Assembly (NCBI RefSeq): GCF_913773725.1
Contig: NZ_CAJYGK010000034.1
Location: 62,001-126,000 of the forward strand
Length of the DNA: 64,000 nucleotides
Reading direction: 5' to 3'
Origin: an uncultured Aquabacterium sp.
GTDB taxonomy: Bacteria; Pseudomonadota; Gammaproteobacteria; Burkholderiales; Burkholderiaceae_C
A program made the position numbers and the translations under genes. The notes beneath the pieces are model-generated. The model did not search any database, was not told the origin of the DNA, and saw nothing but the letters and a program-made list of their open reading frames with translations. Of the stretch, positions 1 to 8,613 are shown piece by piece; within the stretch, counting starts at the first letter, position 1; the number at the start of each line of letters is the position of its first letter.

Positions 1-164
1 AGGCCGAAGCCGATGCGCTGGCCCTGCAGCGTCAGCAGGTCACACGCGAGCTGCTGGAGTTGCGCAAGGTCGAGAACGAACGCGAGGCCATCCGCAAGTG
101 GGACGGCAAGCTGCCCAACGTGACCGGGGGCACCGTGCCCTTCATCCAGGTCAAGCCCGACTGA
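1..164 (+). CDS. Prohibitin/SPFH-family protein, C-terminal fragment
   Basis: Only the last 53 codons are in the window; reading from base 3 the frame is open to a TGA at 162-164. The fragment is helical and charged (LQRQQVTRELLELRKVEN), followed by a KWDGKLPNVTGG segment and the end FIQVKPD. The coiled-coil stretch followed by KWDGKLP is the usual C-terminus of bacterial prohibitin-like SPFH proteins, which form oligomeric membrane scaffolds. The 5' part, with any membrane anchor, lies outside the window. It converges on the ABC exporter gene after 14 bases. The family call rests on this tail only. Confidence 0.7.
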   Translation, partial: AEADALALQRQQVTRELLELRKVENEREAIRKWDGKLPNVTGGTVPFIQVKPD

Positions 165-178
165 CAGCCCCGACCGCG

Positions 179-2008
179 TCAGCCTTCGCCGCCGGCCTGC
201 TGCAGCCGCCACATCTGCGCATAGCGGCCGTTGGCGGCCAGCAGCTGCGGGTGGGTGCCGCGTTCGATGATGCGGCCCTGCTCCATCACCAGGATCTCGT
301 GCGCGTGCACGATGGTCGACAGCCGGTGCGCGATCACGAGCACCGTCTTGCCCTGGCCGACGGCCGCCAGCTCGGCCTGGATGGCGCGCTCGTTCGCGGA
401 ATCGAGCGCCGAGGTCGCCTCGTCGAACACGAGGATGGGCGGGTTCTTCAGCAGCGTGCGGGCAATGGCCACGCGCTGCTTTTCACCGCCCGACAGTTTC
501 AGGCCCCGCTCGCCCACCATGGTGTCGTAGCCCCCGGGCGTGGCGGTGATGAAATCGTGGATGTGCGCGGCCTTCGCCGCCTGCTCGACCTCGTCGCGCG
601 ACGCGTCGGGCCGGCCATAGGCGATGTTGTAGGCCACGGTGTCATTGAACAGCACGGTGTCCTGCGGCACGATGCCGATGTGGCGGCGCAGGCTGTCCTG
701 CGTCAGGCTGCGCACGTCATGGCCATTGACGGTGATGCGCCCGCTCTGCACGTCGTAGAAGCGGTACAGCAGGCGCGCCAGTGTCGACTTCCCCGAGCCC
801 GACGGCCCCACCACGGCCACCGTCTGCCCACCGGGGATCTCGAAGCTCACGTCGTGCAGGATGGGCCGCGCCGGATCGTAGGCAAACTGCACGTGGTCGA
901 AGCGCACGGCCGGGGCCTGCTGGTCCTTGAGCAGCAGCGGGCGGGCGTCGGCGGCATCGGCCACCTCGCGCTCGCGCGCCATCAGCGTGAACATCTTGTC
1001 GAGGTCGGTCAGCGACTGCTTGATCTCGCGGTAGATCACGCCCAGGAAGTTCAGCGGGATGTACAGCTGGATCATGAAGGCATTGACCATGACCAGGTCG
1101 CCCACCGTCATGCGGCCATCGACCACCCCCTGCGTGGCGCGCCACAGCATCACGATCAGGGCTGTCGCGATGATGGTCTGCTGCCCGGCATTCAGCAGCG
1201 ACAGCGTCTGCTGCGTGCGCACCGCGACCTTGCGCAGGCGCTCGAGTGCCTCGTCGTAACGCCGGCCTTCGAAGGCCTCGTTGTTGAAATACTTGACGGT
1301 CTCGTAGTTCAGCAGCGAATCGACCGCGCGCGTGTGGGCCTTCGAGTCCAGCTCGTTCATTTCGCGGCGAAAGCGCGTGCGCCAGCTCGTCACCCCCACC
1401 GTGAACGCCACATACCCCACCAGCGCCACCACGGTGATCCACACAAAGGCCATGTCGAACTTCGTGCCCAGCAGCGTCAGCACCAGCGCCACCTCGATCA
1501 GCGTGGGAACGATGCTGTAGAGCGAGTAGGAGATCAGCGAGTGCACGGCCCGGGTGCCGCGCTCGATGTCACGCGTCATGCCGCCGGTCTGGCGCTCGAG
1601 GTGGAAGCGCAGGCTCAGGGCATGCAGGTGCGAGAACACCTCGAGCGAGATGCGACGCGCGGCGCCCTCGGTGGCCTTCGCAAACACCAGCTCCCGCAGC
1701 TCGGTGAACACCGAGGTCGACAGCCTCAGCAGCCCGTAGCCCAGCAACAGGCCCGCCGGCACGGCCAGCAGGGCTTGCGGGCTGCTCGCGTCCGGCGCCA
1801 GACGATCGACCAGGTTCTTGAGCACCACCGGCACGCCCACGTTGGCCAGCTTGGCGCCCACCATGAAGGCCAGCGCCAGCAGCACCCGCCCCTTGTAGGC
1901 CCACAGATAGGGCCACAGACGGGCCAGCGTCTGGCGCTCGCCATGCTGGGCGACGGGAGCAGCGCCGGCAGGGGCGTCGGCGGCGGGAACGTGTGCGTAA
2001 CGGCGCAT
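179..2008 (-). CDS. Atm1/HMT1-type ABC exporter, fused membrane and ATPase domains
   Basis: 609 aa half-transporter expected to work as a homodimer in the inner membrane. Residues about 30-330 hold six membrane helices and include YETVKYFNNE (235-244), a hallmark of the Atm1 group that exports glutathione-linked sulfur or metal compounds. The ATPase domain follows: Walker A GPSGSGKS at about 401, Q-loop near 449, signature LSGGEKQR at about 505, Walker B ILVFDEATSALD at about 525, and H-loop AHRLSTI. The ATG at 2006-2008 is the natural start for this length. The gene is divergent from the thioesterase gene with only 53 bases between starts. The substrate is not deducible from sequence; the Atm1 subgroup is clear. 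Confidence 0.9.
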   Translation of the reverse strand: MRRYAHVPAADAPAGAAPVAQHGERQTLARLWPYLWAYKGRVLLALAFMVGAKLANVGVPVVLKNLVDRLAPDASSPQALLAVPAGLLLGYGLLRLSTSVFTELRELVFAKATEGAARRISLEVFSHLHALSLRFHLERQTGGMTRDIERGTRAVHSLISYSLYSIVPTLIEVALVLTLLGTKFDMAFVWITVVALVGYVAFTVGVTSWRTRFRREMNELDSKAHTRAVDSLLNYETVKYFNNEAFEGRRYDEALERLRKVAVRTQQTLSLLNAGQQTIIATALIVMLWRATQGVVDGRMTVGDLVMVNAFMIQLYIPLNFLGVIYREIKQSLTDLDKMFTLMAREREVADAADARPLLLKDQQAPAVRFDHVQFAYDPARPILHDVSFEIPGGQTVAVVGPSGSGKSTLARLLYRFYDVQSGRITVNGHDVRSLTQDSLRRHIGIVPQDTVLFNDTVAYNIAYGRPDASRDEVEQAAKAAHIHDFITATPGGYDTMVGERGLKLSGGEKQRVAIARTLLKNPPILVFDEATSALDSANERAIQAELAAVGQGKTVLVIAHRLSTIVHAHEILVMEQGRIIERGTHPQLLAANGRYAQMWRLQQAGGEG

Positions 2009-2061
2009 TCTGGAACAATCACGGATCAGACCGAAGAAGCAGATTGTCTGCCCGATTGCCC

Positions 2062-2484
2062 ATGACCGTTGTCCCTCGCCCCAACACCCTTCTGACCCCG
2101 CCCGAACTGCACCCCGACATGGAGCTGGTGATGCGGGTCATGCCCATGCCCAAGGACGCCAACGGCAACGGCGACATCTTCGGCGGCTGGATCATGGCCC
2201 AGGTCGATCTGGCCGGGTGCGTGCTGCCCGGTCGCATCTCGCGCGGCCGTGTCGCGACCATCGCCGTCAACGAGTTTGTTTTCCGCAATGCGGTGTCGGT
2301 GGGCGACCTGCTGTCGTTCTACGCCCGCATCGAATCGGTCGGCCGCACCTCGATGAAGGTGCACGTCGAGGTCTGGGCCGAACGCCAGCCCACCGACCCG
2401 ATCCTGGTGAAGGTCACCGAAGCCCACGTCACCTACGTCGCGATCGACCGGGAAGGCAAATCGCGGCCGGTCCAGGCCGAGTGA
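2062..2484 (+). CDS. Acyl-CoA thioesterase, YciA-like hotdog fold
   Basis: 140 aa, the normal size for single-hotdog thioesterases that hydrolyse acyl-CoA to free acid and CoA in the cytoplasm. The family motif NGDIFGGWIMAQVDLAG near residue 32 carries the Asn and Asp that serve catalysis in YciA proteins, and the central strand VGDLLSFYARI follows. The frame is open upstream to 1993, but that longer form would overlap the divergent exporter gene and add a non-family leader. The ATG at 2062, giving MTVVPRP, is therefore chosen. It probably acts in acyl-CoA turnover; the chain-length preference cannot be read. Confidence 0.88.
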   Translation: MTVVPRPNTLLTPPELHPDMELVMRVMPMPKDANGNGDIFGGWIMAQVDLAGCVLPGRISRGRVATIAVNEFVFRNAVSVGDLLSFYARIESVGRTSMKVHVEVWAERQPTDPILVKVTEAHVTYVAIDREGKSRPVQAE

Positions 2485-2617
2485 GGCGGGCACGGCAGCC
2501 GGCACCCGACACCTGCGCGGGCCGGCTTGCTGCAGCGCAAGCCTTGTGCAGCGGCAGGCCCGTGACGCCGCCCTGACGCCACGGGGGCGCGGTGGACTGT
2601 GAGACCATCGCGGTCTT

Positions 2618-3349
2618 ATGGAAGCGCTGACCTCGACCTCTTTCGACCTGGTTCCGGATGCCCTGCGTCAACAGGGCTGGGCCCTGATCCGCCCTGCCGT
2701 GCTGCTGGACTGGCTGCACACCGACGCGGCCGCGGCCGACGCGGTGCACACCAGCTGGAACGACCTGCCGCCCGACCAGCATCTGAAGGATGGCGGGCGC
2801 TACCGCTTCCGCCGCCACAGCTGCTACACGCTGGACACCGCCGCCGGTGATCTCGTCCAGGTGCCGCACCGGGCCCACTGGCAGCCCGTGACGTACAACG
2901 CCCTGCATGGGGGTTTTGAGCGCTGGTTCGAACCGGTGACGCCCGCCGTGAGCACGCACCCGCTGTGGCAGGCGCTGCTGAAGCAGACCGGCCAGCTGCT
3001 GGCCCAGGTCAAGCCGGTCGATCGCTGGTACATCGAGGCCCACCAGTTCCGCGTGGACACCACCGGCGGTATCGGCCGCCCCACGCCGGAAGGCGCGCAC
3101 CGCGACGGCGTCGACTTCGTGGCCGTCTTCATGCTCGAGCGGCATGACATCAAAGGGGGCGAAACCCGCGTGTTCGAAGCCGATGGCCCGCACGGTGTGC
3201 GCTTCACGCTCAATGAGCCGTGGAGCCTCATGCTGATCGACGACGAACGGGTGATCCACGAGTCCACGCCCATCCAGCCGCTGGGCGACCACGGTTGGCG
3301 CGACACGCTCGTGCTGACCTTCCGCCAGGGCGGCTTCCAGGGGCCCTGA
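2618..3349 (+). CDS. 2OG-Fe(II) dioxygenase family protein
   Basis: 243 aa, matching the 2OG-Fe dioxygenase family (PF10014 type) that hydroxylates small substrates such as free amino acids using 2-oxoglutarate and O2. The iron-binding triad is visible as H161-x-D163 (GAHRDGVDF) and H214 (RVIHEST), and R228 (GWRDTLVLTF) is placed to bind 2-oxoglutarate. The start is the ATG at 2618, 133 bases after the thioesterase stop. It converges with the PAS-GGDEF gene 12 bases downstream. The real substrate is unknown; members of this family modify branched-chain amino acids, but nothing here fixes that. Confidence 0.85.
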   Translation: MEALTSTSFDLVPDALRQQGWALIRPAVLLDWLHTDAAAADAVHTSWNDLPPDQHLKDGGRYRFRRHSCYTLDTAAGDLVQVPHRAHWQPVTYNALHGGFERWFEPVTPAVSTHPLWQALLKQTGQLLAQVKPVDRWYIEAHQFRVDTTGGIGRPTPEGAHRDGVDFVAVFMLERHDIKGGETRVFEADGPHGVRFTLNEPWSLMLIDDERVIHESTPIQPLGDHGWRDTLVLTFRQGGFQGP

Positions 3350-3361
3350 GGCCCGCCGGCG

Positions 3362-4336
3362 TCACGCTCGGCGCCAGTCCTTGTGCAGCAGGTGGCGGCC
3401 CTCATTCGGGGCCACGACCACCCGGTCGCGGCCCGTGCGCTTAGCCGCGTACAGGCCTTCATCGGCCCGGCCCAGCACCTGGGCCCAGTCCTCGTCGGGC
3501 AGGCTGCGCGCCAGACCGATGCTGACCGTCAGCCGCAGCGGACCGTCCAGCGTGTCGACGCAGGTCTGCGCGACCACCAGGCGCAGGCGCTCGGCCACGC
3601 CCTGCGCATCTTCGAGCTCGGTACTGCCCAGCACCACCAGGAACTCTTCGCCGCCGATGCGGCCCACGCGATCGCCGTCGCGCAGGTTCTGCCGCAGGCA
3701 GGAAGCGACGCGGACCAGGGCCTCGTCGCCGATGGCGTGGCCGAAGCGGTCGTTGATCGATTTGAAATGGTCGACATCGACCATCAGCAGGCACAGCGGC
3801 AGGCGTTGCTGCCGGCGGTCGGCATGCAGGCCTTCGAGATGGCTCAGGATGGCGCGGCGGTTGAACAGGCCGGTCAGGGCATCGAGGTCGGCCAGGTCGG
3901 ACAGCCGCCGCTCCAGGTCCTTGCGCTCGGTGATGTCGAGGATGGTGCCGACCAGGCCGCAGACCTCGCCGTGCTCGTCGCGCACCGCGGCCTTGTAGAA
4001 CAGCACGTGGCGGCGCTGCCCGTCCGGGCGCTGCACCTGGGTCTCGTAACGCTGCTCGCCGCCGCTGCGCATCAGGGCCTCGTCGGCTTCTTCGTAGATG
4101 CGGGCCAGGTCCGGCGGAGAGAGGTCGTACACCGTCAGGCCGATCAGCTCGCCCGGCTGCTTGCCCATCAACTCGGTGAAGGCCCGGTTGCAACCCTGAT
4201 ACCGGCCGCTCCGGTCCTTGAAGAAGACCGGCGTCGGCAAGGCATCCAGCACGGACTGGACAAGTGCGGAGGGCAGACGGATGTCGAACAAAGCGGCCCC
4301 GGGCAGGCTGGCGACGGATGGTGGATCGGCCGACAA
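3362..4336 (-). CDS. Diguanylate cyclase with one PAS domain
   Basis: 324 aa soluble protein. A PAS domain (about 23-137, with PVFFKDRSGRYQGCN and the C-cap LDITERKD) leads into a GGDEF domain (about 148-310). The active-site loop is GGEEF at 228-232, a functional variant, and RDGD at 219-222 forms the RxxD product-inhibition site five residues upstream. It should make c-di-GMP from two GTP in response to whatever the PAS domain senses. No membrane helix or signal peptide is seen. The longest frame starts at a TTG (4334-4336) just after an in-frame stop, with no clear ribosome site. Later in-frame TTG or GTG codons near residues 16 and 30 are alternatives, so the start is uncertain. Confidence 0.9.
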   Translation of the reverse strand: MSADPPSVASLPGAALFDIRLPSALVQSVLDALPTPVFFKDRSGRYQGCNRAFTELMGKQPGELIGLTVYDLSPPDLARIYEEADEALMRSGGEQRYETQVQRPDGQRRHVLFYKAAVRDEHGEVCGLVGTILDITERKDLERRLSDLADLDALTGLFNRRAILSHLEGLHADRRQQRLPLCLLMVDVDHFKSINDRFGHAIGDEALVRVASCLRQNLRDGDRVGRIGGEEFLVVLGSTELEDAQGVAERLRLVVAQTCVDTLDGPLRLTVSIGLARSLPDEDWAQVLGRADEGLYAAKRTGRDRVVVAPNEGRHLLHKDWRRA

Positions 4337-4496
4337 GACGACCGTATCGTTACATTATGCGCCCGCCGTTGGCTATGACGCCACCCTGTCACAGCGGTAT
4401 CGGCAATTTCCCGCATCCAGAAGAGGACAGTTGCGAGACACTGCCTGGACAGGATGGCCACCCGTCTCTGCCGCCCCCTTTCCGACGCGCCGCCCC

Positions 4497-5537
4497 ATGT
4501 CCGCCCCGCATCCCCACATCGAATCCACCCATCTCGGGCACGACCACCTGTTCCATGCCCCGGCAGACGGGGCCGAGCGAGGCACCCGCATCGTGCTGGT
4601 CATCACCCTGGTCACCATGGTTGTGGAGATCGTGGCCGGCTGGCTCAGCGGGTCCATGGCCCTGCTGGCCGACGGCTGGCACATGAGCTCACACGCCGTG
4701 GCCATCGGCCTGGGGGTGGTGGCCTACGCCACCGCGCGCCGCTATGCGCGCGACCCCCGCTTTGCGTTCGGCACCTGGAAGGTCGAGATCCTGGGCGGGT
4801 TCGCCAGCGCGGTGCTGCTGATGGCCGTGGCCGGTCTGATGGTGTGGGGCTCGGTCGAGCGCCTGCTGCAACCCGTGCCCATCGCCCACCGCGAAGCGAT
4901 GGCGATCGCGGCGCTGGGTCTGCTGGTCAATGCGGCGTGTGCCCTGATCCTGATGCGGGCCGGGGGCGGCCATCACCATCACGGGCATCATCATGGCCAC
5001 CATCACGCGGATCACCACGGCCCAGCCTGCGCGCACGATGCCGCTCACGGGCACGAACACGGGCACGCCCATGCGCACGCCAACCACGGCGCGCCGGCGC
5101 GAGACCTGAACCTGCATGCCGCCTATGTGCACGTCCTGGCCGACGCCCTCACCTCGGTGCTGGCCATCGTGGCGCTGGCCGCCGGCTGGGCCTGGGGCTG
5201 GAACTGGCTCGACCCGCTCATGGGTCTGGTCGGGGCGGCGCTGGTGGCCCGCTGGGCGCTGGGCCTGATCCGTGAAACGGGGCTGATCCTCATCGACCGC
5301 GAGATGGATCACCCGGTCGTGGACGAGATCCGGGACGTGCTCGACGTGCCTGGCGACCCGCACGGCACCCGGCTGACCGACCTGCACGTCTGGCGTGTCG
5401 GTCAGCAGGTCTATGCCTGCGCGCTGACGCTGACCACGCGCGACACCACGCTGACGCCGGACGAGGTGCGCCGCCGGCTGTCCCTCCACGAAGAGATCGT
5501 GCACATCACGGCCGAGGTCCACCACGAAAGGGGCTGA
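4497..5537 (+). CDS. dmeF: CDF-family metal cation efflux transporter, DmeF-like
   Basis: 346 aa inner-membrane exporter of the cation diffusion facilitator family, with six predicted helices. Helix 2 carries ADGWHMSSHA, the altered metal site (GWHMSxH in place of HxxxD) of the DmeF group that exports Co(II)/Ni(II). The loop before helix 5 (about 157-198) is a striking histidine-rich stretch with about 20 His, probably a metal-delivery loop. The ATG at 4497 (MSAPHPH) is chosen; the frame is open further upstream but gives no family sequence. No dmeR-type repressor gene lies beside it, unlike many dmeF loci. It is divergent from the cyclase gene and converges on the hydratase gene. Confidence 0.87.
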   Translation: MSAPHPHIESTHLGHDHLFHAPADGAERGTRIVLVITLVTMVVEIVAGWLSGSMALLADGWHMSSHAVAIGLGVVAYATARRYARDPRFAFGTWKVEILGGFASAVLLMAVAGLMVWGSVERLLQPVPIAHREAMAIAALGLLVNAACALILMRAGGGHHHHGHHHGHHHADHHGPACAHDAAHGHEHGHAHAHANHGAPARDLNLHAAYVHVLADALTSVLAIVALAAGWAWGWNWLDPLMGLVGAALVARWALGLIRETGLILIDREMDHPVVDEIRDVLDVPGDPHGTRLTDLHVWRVGQQVYACALTLTTRDTTLTPDEVRRRLSLHEEIVHITAEVHHERG

Positions 5538-5551
5538 GCGTCCTCAGCCCC
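5530..5551. terminator. Hairpin between convergent genes
   Basis: A perfect 9-bp inverted repeat, GGGGCTGAG at 5530-5538 and CTCAGCCCC at 5543-5551, with a 4-base loop. It overlaps the dmeF stop codon and lies just beyond the end of the convergent enoyl-CoA hydratase gene. No strong T-run follows on either strand, so termination is likely but unproven. Confidence 0.45.
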
Positions 5552-5558
5552 GCGGCGC

Positions 5559-6335
5559 TCAGCACTTCGAGAAGTCGGGCTTGCGCTTTTCCATCACCGC
5601 GCTGATGGCCTCCCGGGCGGCCGGGCCGCGCAACAGCTCACCGAAGGACTGGAACTCGTCGATCATGGCCTGGGCCAGACCGGTCATCGGCTTCTTCATC
5701 AGCGCCTTCGTGGCGCGCAGCGAGGTGGCCGGCTTGGCGGCCAGCTTGGCAGCCTGCGCCTGGGCGTAGCCGTTCACTTCGTTGGGCGGCAGGATGCGGT
5801 TGACCAGGCCCATCTCCAGCGCCTCGTCGGCGTAGAAGGCCTCGCCCAGCAGCAGCTTTTCGGCGGCACGCTGGTAGCCCAGCAGCTGCGGCAGCAGCAG
5901 GCTCGAGCCGCCCTCGGCGCACACGCCCAGGTTGACGAACGGCAGGCTGAAGGCCGCGTTGTCACCCGCGTAGACCAGGTCGCAGTGCAGCAGCAGCGTC
6001 GTGCCGATGCCCACGGCCGGGCCGCACACGGCCGCCACCACGGGCTTGGGGAAGGTGCGCAGCGCTTCCAGGAAGCGCACCACCGGGGCCGGCTCGGCGC
6101 CCGGAGACAGGTCGGCCGGCTTGCTCAGGAAGTCGGCCAGGTCGTTGCCCGCGGTGAAGACCTCGACCGCCCCCTGGAACACCACCACGCGCACGGCGTC
6201 GTCCTGGGCGGCCTCGGTCAGGGCGTCGGCCAGCGCCGAGTACATCGCGGTCGTGATCGCGTTCTTCTTCTCGATGCGGTTGAAGGTGAGGGTCAGCACC
6301 GCGCCTTCGACGTGGGCGAGGATGGGATCGGACAT
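5559..6335 (-). CDS. Enoyl-CoA hydratase/isomerase family protein
   Basis: 258 aa crotonase-fold protein. The oxyanion-hole segments are present: FTAGNDLADF (about 55-64) and AVCGPAVGIGTTLLLHCDLVYAG (about 100-120). Members hydrate 2-enoyl-CoA or shift its double bond. The position that carries the first catalytic Glu in classic hydratases falls in the AVGIGTT stretch without an obvious acid, so an isomerase or other crotonase activity is possible. The start is the ATG at 6333-6335, preceded by CAGGAGA. The frame is open 16 codons further, but that leader has no family character. It is the last gene of the minus-strand lipid block. Confidence 0.85.
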   Translation of the reverse strand: MSDPILAHVEGAVLTLTFNRIEKKNAITTAMYSALADALTEAAQDDAVRVVVFQGAVEVFTAGNDLADFLSKPADLSPGAEPAPVVRFLEALRTFPKPVVAAVCGPAVGIGTTLLLHCDLVYAGDNAAFSLPFVNLGVCAEGGSSLLLPQLLGYQRAAEKLLLGEAFYADEALEMGLVNRILPPNEVNGYAQAQAAKLAAKPATSLRATKALMKKPMTGLAQAMIDEFQSFGELLRGPAAREAISAVMEKRKPDFSKC

Positions 6336-6400
6336 GAGAGGTCTCCTGAAGGATGCGGTTCGAGAGGCAGGGGCCGGAATCAAGGCGCCATGTTAGGGCG

Positions 6401-7300
6401 TCAGGCGGCCTGCCGGGAGGATTCAGCCGTGTCGGCCTGCGGTGTCACGCCCAGCCAGGCCAGGCTGTGTGCCCAGCCGCGCGGGCCCGTGCGAGCGTGA
6501 AAGAAATCGAAGTGGCCCACGCGCGCCGCCCCGATGTCCTGCGGACGCAGGTGGAGGTCGCGCACGGTGGTGCCGGTGTAGCCCGCGTGCACGGCGCGGA
6601 TCCCGCGCGCGCTGGCCATCGTGTCGTCGGTGAAGAGCACGGCCGTGATCGGCTTGCGCACCGCGGCGTACGCGGCCACGACCTCGGGCCCTTCGCTGAA
6701 CAGGAAGTCGGGGCTGGCACACCAGCGCTTCCACTGCGCGACGATGCCCCGCGGCAGGTCACCCACCGCGTTGATCCGCCGCCCGGCGAAATAGCCATGA
6801 CGCGCCACGCTGAGCGGCACCACCACATGCCAGAACAGCCCCATCCACGGCCGCAGCCGCGGCGCCAGATGGCGCGTGAAGCCGCTGCCGCTGCCCAGCG
6901 TCACGACGTGGTCGATCTGCGGGTGCTGCGGCATCATCCCGAACAGGATGCCGCCCATGCTGTGGCCGAACCAGCTGATGGGCAGACCCGGGTGGCGTTC
7001 GCTCACCAGCGCCATGATGGCCGGCGCATCGTGCCGCGCCCAGTCGGTCAGGCGGGCGCGGTAACGCTTCAGGTCGGCCGGGGCCGACTCGCCCATGCCG
7101 CGCCAGTCGAGCGTGTAGACCACGCAACCATGGCCGGCCAGCCAGCGTGCATAGCGGTCATAGAACGACTGCGGCACACCCAGCGCCGGCGCCACGATGA
7201 CGGCGCGCGGCACCGTCGCCCCCTCCAGCGGCCGGTAGGCCCGGGCCGCCAGCGTGTGGCCATCGTCGGTGTGCAGGTGGAGGTGTTCGAGGTGTTCCAT
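6401..7300 (-). CDS. Alpha/beta-fold hydrolase
   Basis: 299 aa cytoplasmic hydrolase. The nucleophile elbow is GHSMGG (about residues 132-137), and a C-terminal VGHFDFF supplies the likely catalytic His. The N-terminal half has the core strand VIVAPALGVPQSFYDRYA typical of uncharacterised serine-hydrolase-like proteins of this class. No signal peptide is seen. It lies beyond the thiolase gene and its terminator, 65 bases before the hydratase gene, so it may be transcribed with the latter. The substrate is unknown; an ester or thioester is plausible from the context. Confidence 0.8.
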   Translation of the reverse strand: MEHLEHLHLHTDDGHTLAARAYRPLEGATVPRAVIVAPALGVPQSFYDRYARWLAGHGCVVYTLDWRGMGESAPADLKRYRARLTDWARHDAPAIMALVSERHPGLPISWFGHSMGGILFGMMPQHPQIDHVVTLGSGSGFTRHLAPRLRPWMGLFWHVVVPLSVARHGYFAGRRINAVGDLPRGIVAQWKRWCASPDFLFSEGPEVVAAYAAVRKPITAVLFTDDTMASARGIRAVHAGYTGTTVRDLHLRPQDIGAARVGHFDFFHARTGPRGWAHSLAWLGVTPQADTAESSRQAA

Positions 7301-7318
7301 GGTGGCAAGGCGTTCAAG

Positions 7319-7344
7319 AAAAAGCCCGCACGGCGGCGGGCTTT
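7319..7344 (-). terminator. Rho-independent terminator after the thiolase gene
   Basis: On the minus strand the stem AAAGCCCGC / GCGGGCTTT with a 6-base loop is followed by a T-run (AAAAA at 7319-7323 on the plus strand). It lies about 28 bases beyond the thiolase stop codon, so it should end the tetR-fadE-fadB-fadA transcript before the hydrolase gene. Confidence 0.8.
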
Positions 7345-7371
7345 CTCAGGCGTGCAGCGCGATGGGGCCGA

Positions 7372-8595
7372 TTACAGGCTGTCCACGCGCTCGAAGATGC
7401 CGGCAGCGCCCTGGCCGGTGCCGATGCACATCGTCACCATGCCGTACTTGCCGCCGGTGCGACGCAGGCCGTGCACCACGGTGGCGGCACGGATGGCACC
7501 GGTGGCACCCAGCGGGTGACCCAGGGCGATGGCGCCGCCCATCGGGTTCACCTTGGCGCGGTCCAGCACGTGGCCCTTGCTGTCGAGGTCCTTCAGCACG
7601 GCCAGCGACTGGGCGGCAAAGGCTTCGTTCAGCTCGACCCAGTCCAGGTCCGAGGCCTTCAGGCCGGCGTATTCCAGGGCCTTGGGGATGGCTTCGATCG
7701 GGCCGATGCCCATGATCTCGGGCGGCACGCCCTTGACCGCGAAGGCCACGAACTTGGCCAGCGGCTGCAGACCGTACTTCTCGCAGGCTTCCTTCGAAGC
7801 CAGGATCAGGCAGCCAGCGCCGTCCGAGGTCTGCGACGAGTTGCCGGCCGTGACCGAACCCTTGGCAGCGAACACCGGGCGCAGCTTGGCCAGGCCTTCC
7901 ATCGAGGTGTCGGGGCGCGCGCCTTCGTCACGGGTGATGACCTTCTTGGTGACGGTCACTTCGCCGGTCTCGAGGTTGGGCGTGCGCACTTCCACTTCGA
8001 TCGGGGTGGTCTCGGCGTCGAACCAGCCAGCCTGCTGGGCGGCGATGGCGCGGCGGTGCGATTCCACCGAGAAGGCGTCCTGCTCTTCACGGGTGACTTG
8101 CCACTTCTCGGCCACCTTCTCGGCGGTCATGCCCATGCCGTAGGCGATGCCGACGTTCTCGTCGACGTTGACCACGGCCGGGTTGAACGAGGGCTTGGAG
8201 CCGCCCATGGGCACCATGGACATCGATTCCACGCCACCGGCGATCATGACTTCGGCTTCACCGACGCGGATGCGGTCGGCGGCCATCGACACGGCGGTGA
8301 TGCCGGCCGCGCAGAAGCGGTTCACGGTGGCACCGGCCACGGTCTTGGGCAGCCCCGACAGCAGCGCGGCGATCTTCGCCACGTTCATGCCCTGTTCGCC
8401 TTCGGGCATCGCGCAGCCGATGATGGCGTCTTCGATGGCGGCCGGATCCAGCGAGGGAACCTGCTTCAGGGCGTTCTTGATGGTGGCGACCAGCAGGTCG
8501 TCAGGACGGGTGTTCTTGAACACGCCACGGCCCGACTTGCCGATCGGGGTGCGGGTGGCGGCAACGACGTAGACGTCGCGGAGTTGCTTGGACAT
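7372..8595 (-). CDS. fadA: Acetyl-CoA C-acyltransferase (thiolase), FadA-type
   Basis: 407 aa degradative thiolase that cleaves 3-ketoacyl-CoA with CoA in the last step of beta-oxidation. The catalytic residues are visible: C95 in NRFCAAGI, H360 in GHPLGATGA and C390 in CIGTGQGAAG. The length is normal for the FadA/AtoB families. The start ATG (8593-8595) has GGAG eight bases before it. It follows the bifunctional gene by 18 bases on the same strand, and the two products are expected to form or supply a beta-oxidation complex. Confidence 0.93.
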   Translation of the reverse strand: MSKQLRDVYVVAATRTPIGKSGRGVFKNTRPDDLLVATIKNALKQVPSLDPAAIEDAIIGCAMPEGEQGMNVAKIAALLSGLPKTVAGATVNRFCAAGITAVSMAADRIRVGEAEVMIAGGVESMSMVPMGGSKPSFNPAVVNVDENVGIAYGMGMTAEKVAEKWQVTREEQDAFSVESHRRAIAAQQAGWFDAETTPIEVEVRTPNLETGEVTVTKKVITRDEGARPDTSMEGLAKLRPVFAAKGSVTAGNSSQTSDGAGCLILASKEACEKYGLQPLAKFVAFAVKGVPPEIMGIGPIEAIPKALEYAGLKASDLDWVELNEAFAAQSLAVLKDLDSKGHVLDRAKVNPMGGAIALGHPLGATGAIRAATVVHGLRRTGGKYGMVTMCIGTGQGAAGIFERVDSL

Positions 8596-8613
8596 GTGTG
8601 TGTCTCCGATCGA

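Noticed and set aside
98-2065. Open frame of 655 codons opposite the Atm1-type exporter gene
   Set aside because: Low-complexity His/Arg/Gln-rich translation, no start context, and complete overlap with a clear ABC transporter gene.
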